From NCBI GenBank assembly GCA_007123195.1, contig SKLO01000648.1:1-8302 (forward strand): a stretch of 8,302 nt of DNA. Direction: 5' to 3'. The position numbers and the translations under genes are program-made. The notes beneath the pieces were generated by a model. That model saw nothing but the letters and a program-made list of their open reading frames with translations, ran no database searches and had not been told where the DNA came from. Source of the DNA: Verrucomicrobiales bacterium (GTDB lineage Bacteria; Verrucomicrobiota; Verrucomicrobiia; Verrucomicrobiales; SKLO01). The first letter of the stretch is position 1, and the number at the start of each line of letters is the position of its first letter. Of this stretch, positions 5,793 through 8,302 are shown piece by piece.

Positions 5793-6174
5793 GACAGGCA
5801 GTTTGCGCGGTCAGCGCGCCGCTGGCAAGGCCCATGAGCACGGTCGGGCCGGGAGAACAAGCGGCAAGCCGACGCAGGGAACGGGCGACCCGCACCCGGG
5901 GTTGGATGGGGCCAATCCAACCTGCGGTCGCGGCGCTCGCGAGGGGCCGCGGTCCGGCGGGTCGCCGCGCGCCTGCGTGAGGCCCGCCTGCGCGCCACCT
6001 CGCCGGCGCCTGACGCTCGTAATACAAATCGGCAGGACATCCCCTGGCCGCAGCGGCGGCGCGGGGTGATCCCCGGACACGATCGGGTTGCGGTTCGTAT
6101 TGATCCACGACCCCAGGATGTTGTGCTGTCCTCCCGCCCTGATGGCACCGTCATCCACCAACCAGTTGCAAGTC
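5793..6174. other. 382-bp divergent intergenic region
   Basis: The spacer between the divergent deoC (-) and ndh (+) starts. It contains copy D of repeat family II (5878-5944), a GC-rich self-complementary stretch (about 5945-6015) and a less GC-rich block (about 6016-6174). The latter block carries alternative upstream ndh start codons. Promoters for both genes should lie here, yet no consensus elements are recognisable. No gene is supported in it. Confidence 0.65.
5878..5944 (+). repeat. Interspersed repeat family II, copy D
   Basis: A 67-bp element: GGAACG, ACCCGCACCC, a hairpin with perfect 8-bp arms GGTTGGAT (5900-5907) and ATCCAACC (5915-5922) around a 7-base loop, then CGGTCGC, GCG, C and CGCGAGG. 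It aligns with copy E at 7685-7750 with a few substitutions and a single-base indel. It ends in a CTCGCGAG palindrome (5936-5943). It is located in the divergent deoC/ndh spacer. Confidence 0.75.
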
Positions 6175-7593
6175 ATGACCGCCCCCGAATCCGACACCGA
6201 CCTCTCCTCCACCGTCAATGACGCGAACGAACCCAACCCCGGCGGCGACGAGCGGAAGCACGTGGTGGTGCTTGGGGGCGGTTTCGCCGGGCTTGAGTTG
6301 TGCAAGCACCTGCGCAATCCGCGCTGCCGGATCACGTTGGTCGACCGGCAGAATCACCACCTGTTCCAGCCGCTGCTCTACCAGGTCGCCACCGCCGGTC
6401 TGGCGGCACCCGACATTGCCCAGCCGCTGCGCTCGATCGTCGGCCGACGACCCGAACTGGAGGTGGTGATGGATCAGGTCGAGCACATCGACCTCGATCG
6501 GCGCCAGGTCCGCTGCCGGCGGCAGACCCTGGCCTATGACTACCTGGCGATCACGCTCGGGGTGCGGACCAGTTACTTCGGTCATCCCGGGTGGGAAAAA
6601 TTCGCGCCCGGCCTGAAGTCGCTGGGCGACGCCACCGAGATCCGGCGCCGGGTGCTGACCGCATTCGAGTTGGCGGAGACCGAGCCCGATCCGGCGGCGC
6701 GCCAGCAGCTGATGACCGTGGTCGTGGTGGGCGGCGGACCGACCGGGGTCGAGCTGGCCGGCGCGTTTGCCGAGCTGACGCGCAAGGTCCTGCGCCACGA
6801 TTTCCGGCGGATCAATCCAACCGAGGCAAGGATCGTGCTGGTGGAGGGAACCGGGCGCCTGCTCTCGACCTACTCGGACAGCCAGTCCGACTACACCCGG
6901 CGCACGCTGGAGCGCATGGGTGTGACGGTGCGCACCAGTGCGATGGTGGACGATCTGGGGGAGGGTTATGTCCGCATCAATGGCGAGATTGTCCGCACCG
7001 CCAACGTGATCTGGGCAGCCGGCATGCAGGCACCTTCGGTGATCGCGGCGCTGGACATCGCGAAGGACCGGGCCGGGCGGCTGAAGGTGCTGCCGGACCT
7101 CAGCCTGCCCGGGCACCCGGAGGTGTTCGCCGCCGGCGACCTCGTGCATCTGACACGCGGCGATGGCCGGCCGGTGCCAGGCATCGCTCCGGCCGCGATG
7201 CAGATGGGACGGCACGTGGCCGGGGTGATCAGCTACGACCTCAGTGCCCGGGTTCAGCCGGGTGCCCCGGAGCCGCCGCGCGATGCGTTCGAGTATTTCG
7301 ACAAGGGCAGCATGGCCACGATCGGGCGCTCGGCGGCGGTGGCGGAGACCATGGGGCTGCGGTTCAACGGCTTCCCCGCGTGGCTGGCGTGGCTGTTCAT
7401 CCATCTGGTGTTCCTGGTCGGTTTGCGCAACCGCCTGCAGGTGTTCATCAACTGGTGCTGGGCCTACATCACGTTCCGCTCCGGGGCACGCATCATCACC
7501 GGTGCCAGCCCTGGCCTCCCGACGGCGGCCACCGGGGATCCGCCCGTGCAAGCCCGCCGCGCTGCAGGGGCGCCAGAGCACCCGGAACCATGA
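6175..7593 (+). CDS. ndh: Type II NADH dehydrogenase (NDH-2)
   Basis: A single-subunit, non-proton-pumping NADH:quinone oxidoreductase bound peripherally to the cytoplasmic face of the inner membrane. Residues from the ATG at 6175 (472 aa): FAD-binding GGGFAG (34-39), NHHLFQPLLYQVATAGL (60-76) typical of NDH-2, a second Rossmann motif for NADH GGGPTGVELAG (186-196), FAAGD (318-322) at the second FAD contact, GIAPAAMQMG (336-345) in the quinone-site region (family form AQxAxQxG), and a hydrophobic, amphipathic C-terminal segment (about 399-433) that should anchor it to the membrane. The last 25 residues are an Ala/Pro tail. Upstream in-frame starts exist at 6088 (TTG), 6118 and 6142 (ATG), none with a clear ribosome binding site. 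I chose 6175 because it gives a normal NDH-2 length and a short hydrophilic N-terminus. Monocistronic. Confidence 0.94.
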   Translation: MTAPESDTDLSSTVNDANEPNPGGDERKHVVVLGGGFAGLELCKHLRNPRCRITLVDRQNHHLFQPLLYQVATAGLAAPDIAQPLRSIVGRRPELEVVMDQVEHIDLDRRQVRCRRQTLAYDYLAITLGVRTSYFGHPGWEKFAPGLKSLGDATEIRRRVLTAFELAETEPDPAARQQLMTVVVVGGGPTGVELAGAFAELTRKVLRHDFRRINPTEARIVLVEGTGRLLSTYSDSQSDYTRRTLERMGVTVRTSAMVDDLGEGYVRINGEIVRTANVIWAAGMQAPSVIAALDIAKDRAGRLKVLPDLSLPGHPEVFAAGDLVHLTRGDGRPVPGIAPAAMQMGRHVAGVISYDLSARVQPGAPEPPRDAFEYFDKGSMATIGRSAAVAETMGLRFNGFPAWLAWLFIHLVFLVGLRNRLQVFINWCWAYITFRSGARIITGASPGLPTAATGDPPVQARRAAGAPEHPEP

Positions 7594-7613
7594 GGTGCCA
7601 GACAAGGTGCCAG
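7593..7613 (+). repeat. Direct repeat AGGTGCCAG x2
   Basis: AGGTGCCAG occurs at 7593-7601 and 7605-7613, separated by ACA; the first copy starts on the last base of the ndh stop codon. A 5-bp inverted repeat GGTCT-CA-AGACC follows at 7617-7628. Role unknown. Confidence 0.5.
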
Positions 7614-7684
7614 GCCGGTCTCAAGACCACCAGCGGCGGTCCATTCGCAGCCGGCGAACGGGGCCGCGAAGGAAGCGGGCCCAC

Positions 7685-7750
7685 GGAACGAACCACCCGC
7701 ACCCAGGTCGGATTGGGCCAATCCAACCTACGGTCGCTGCGCCCGCGAGG
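7685..7750 (+). repeat. Interspersed repeat family II, copy E
   Basis: A 66-bp counterpart of copy D: GGAACG, ACCCGCACCC, a hairpin of GGTCGGATT (7706-7714) and AATCCAACC (7720-7728) with one mismatch, then CGGTCGC, TGCGC and CGCGAGG. It lies in the convergent ndh/DUF2126 spacer in the same orientation as copy D. Confidence 0.75.
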
Positions 7751-7796
7751 CCGGGGTGGGACGGGGCGTTGGGGGATTGCGCAGCGGAGGCCGGCG

Positions 7797-7818
7797 GCAT
7801 GATCATGCGCGGCGCATG
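7797..7818. repeat. Overlapping palindromes in convergent spacer
   Basis: The perfect 12-bp palindrome GCATGATCATGC (7797-7808) overlaps CATGCGC-G-GCGCATG (7804-7818, 7-bp arms around one base). It sits about 40 bp past the DUF2126 stop on the minus strand, between convergent genes. It could form alternative stem-loops or bind a dimeric protein, but has no T-tract. Confidence 0.4.
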
Positions 7819-7855
7819 TCGGCAGCCGGTGGGTTGAAGGGGGGCGCGGTCGGTT

Positions 7856-8302
7856 TCACCGCTCGGATTGCAGGTCGAGGGTGAACGGGAATTCCATCGA
7901 CAACGGTTCGCCCGCCACATCCACGGTGCCGGGGGTGTGGCCGTGGGCCTCGAACCGCGCCAGCCGCCGGGACTCGGCCTCGAAGGCGTTGACCGGGAAG
8001 CGGTCGTAGCTGCGGCCGGCCGGGTGCATGACGTGGTAGCGGCAGCCGCCGATCGCGCGCCGGTTCCAGCTGTCGATCAAGTCGATCGTCAGCGGGGTAA
8101 CCACCGGTTTGGTCGGATGCAGCGCGGAATGGGGCGCCCACGCCTTGTAGCGAACGCCGGCGACGAATTCGGAGTTGCGCCCGGTGGGATGCAGCGGCAA
8201 GGGGCGGCCGTTGCAGGTCAGCAGGTGGCGCTCGCCGGTCATGCCGCGCACCAGCACCTGCAGGCGCTCGACCGAGGAATCGACGTAGCGGGCGGTGCCG
8301 CC
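7856..8302 (-). CDS. Transglutaminase/DUF2126-family protein, C-terminal part
   Basis: The frame is open through the right edge, so only the last 148 residues are seen. They match my knowledge of the C-terminal DUF2126 region (COG4196) of large proteins of about 1,100 residues that carry an N-terminal transglutaminase-like domain. Recognisable segments in order: RYVDSSVERLQVLV, CNGRPLPLHPTG, AGVRYKAWAPHSALHPTKPV, IDLIDSWNRRAIGGCRYHV, HPAGRSYDRFPVNAFEAESR, and ARFEAHGHTPG. The GTG at 8257 is internal, since the conserved RYVDSSVERLQ lies upstream of it. Relatives are usually next to a transglutaminase-like gene and an alpha-E or circularly permuted ATP-grasp gene, a set predicted to act in peptide or protein modification. 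Those would lie beyond the right edge. The exact biochemical role is not established. Confidence 0.9.
   Translation of the reverse strand, partial: GGTARYVDSSVERLQVLVRGMTGERHLLTCNGRPLPLHPTGRNSEFVAGVRYKAWAPHSALHPTKPVVTPLTIDLIDSWNRRAIGGCRYHVMHPAGRSYDRFPVNAFEAESRRLARFEAHGHTPGTVDVAGEPLSMEFPFTLDLQSER

Noticed and set aside
6151..7605. Minus-strand frame (484 codons) opposite ndh
   Set aside because: Arg/His/Gly-rich antisense shadow of a clear NDH-2 gene.
8257..8257. GTG at 8257 as the start of the right-edge gene
   Set aside because: The conserved DUF2126 segment RYVDSSVERLQ is encoded upstream in the same frame up to the window edge.

Overview
This is a GC-rich bacterial window with six protein genes, two of them at or cut by the window edges, and no RNA genes, CRISPR arrays or recognisable transposase. 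Gene order is + + - - + -, with wide intergenic gaps carrying short interspersed repeats. High GC, weak Shine-Dalgarno signals on most genes, single-gene units and repeat-laden spacers fit a Verrucomicrobiota (Opitutales-like) chromosome. That placement is inference from general knowledge, not a database match.

Left part (1-2519): two plus-strand genes. The first encodes a chorismate-lyase (UbiC/DUF98)-like protein that may make 4-hydroxybenzoate. After a 572-bp gap rich in C and short repeats comes a flavin-dependent halogenase-like oxidoreductase with the WxWxIP and FxxPxxSxG signatures. This pair is what one would expect at the edge of an aryl-polyene, xanthomonadin or flexirubin-type pigment cluster continuing left of the window. 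The cluster itself is not visible.

Middle (2520-5792): two minus-strand genes. One encodes a 660-residue secreted protein of unknown function with an alpha-helical N-terminal half and a beta-rich C-terminal half, reminiscent of toroid plus beta-sandwich polysaccharide-active enzymes. The other is a long, eukaryote-like deoxyribose-phosphate aldolase (DeoC). Copies of a repeat built on GACATTCCTGTC lie in the gaps on both sides of the secreted-protein gene, and a third copy lies between the first two genes.

Right part (5793-8302): a 382-bp divergent spacer, a type II NADH dehydrogenase gene (+), a 262-bp convergent spacer, and the C-terminal end of a transglutaminase/DUF2126-family protein (-) that runs off the right edge. 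Both spacers contain a copy of a second, 66-67-bp repeat centred on a hairpin with ATCCAACC as one arm.

Apart from the UbiC-like/halogenase pair, the genes do not form an obvious common pathway. DeoC belongs to deoxynucleoside salvage, NDH-2 to respiration, and DUF2126 to a probable peptide or protein modification system. The most interesting items are the putative pigment-cluster edge, the unidentified secreted protein, and the two families of intergenic repeats.
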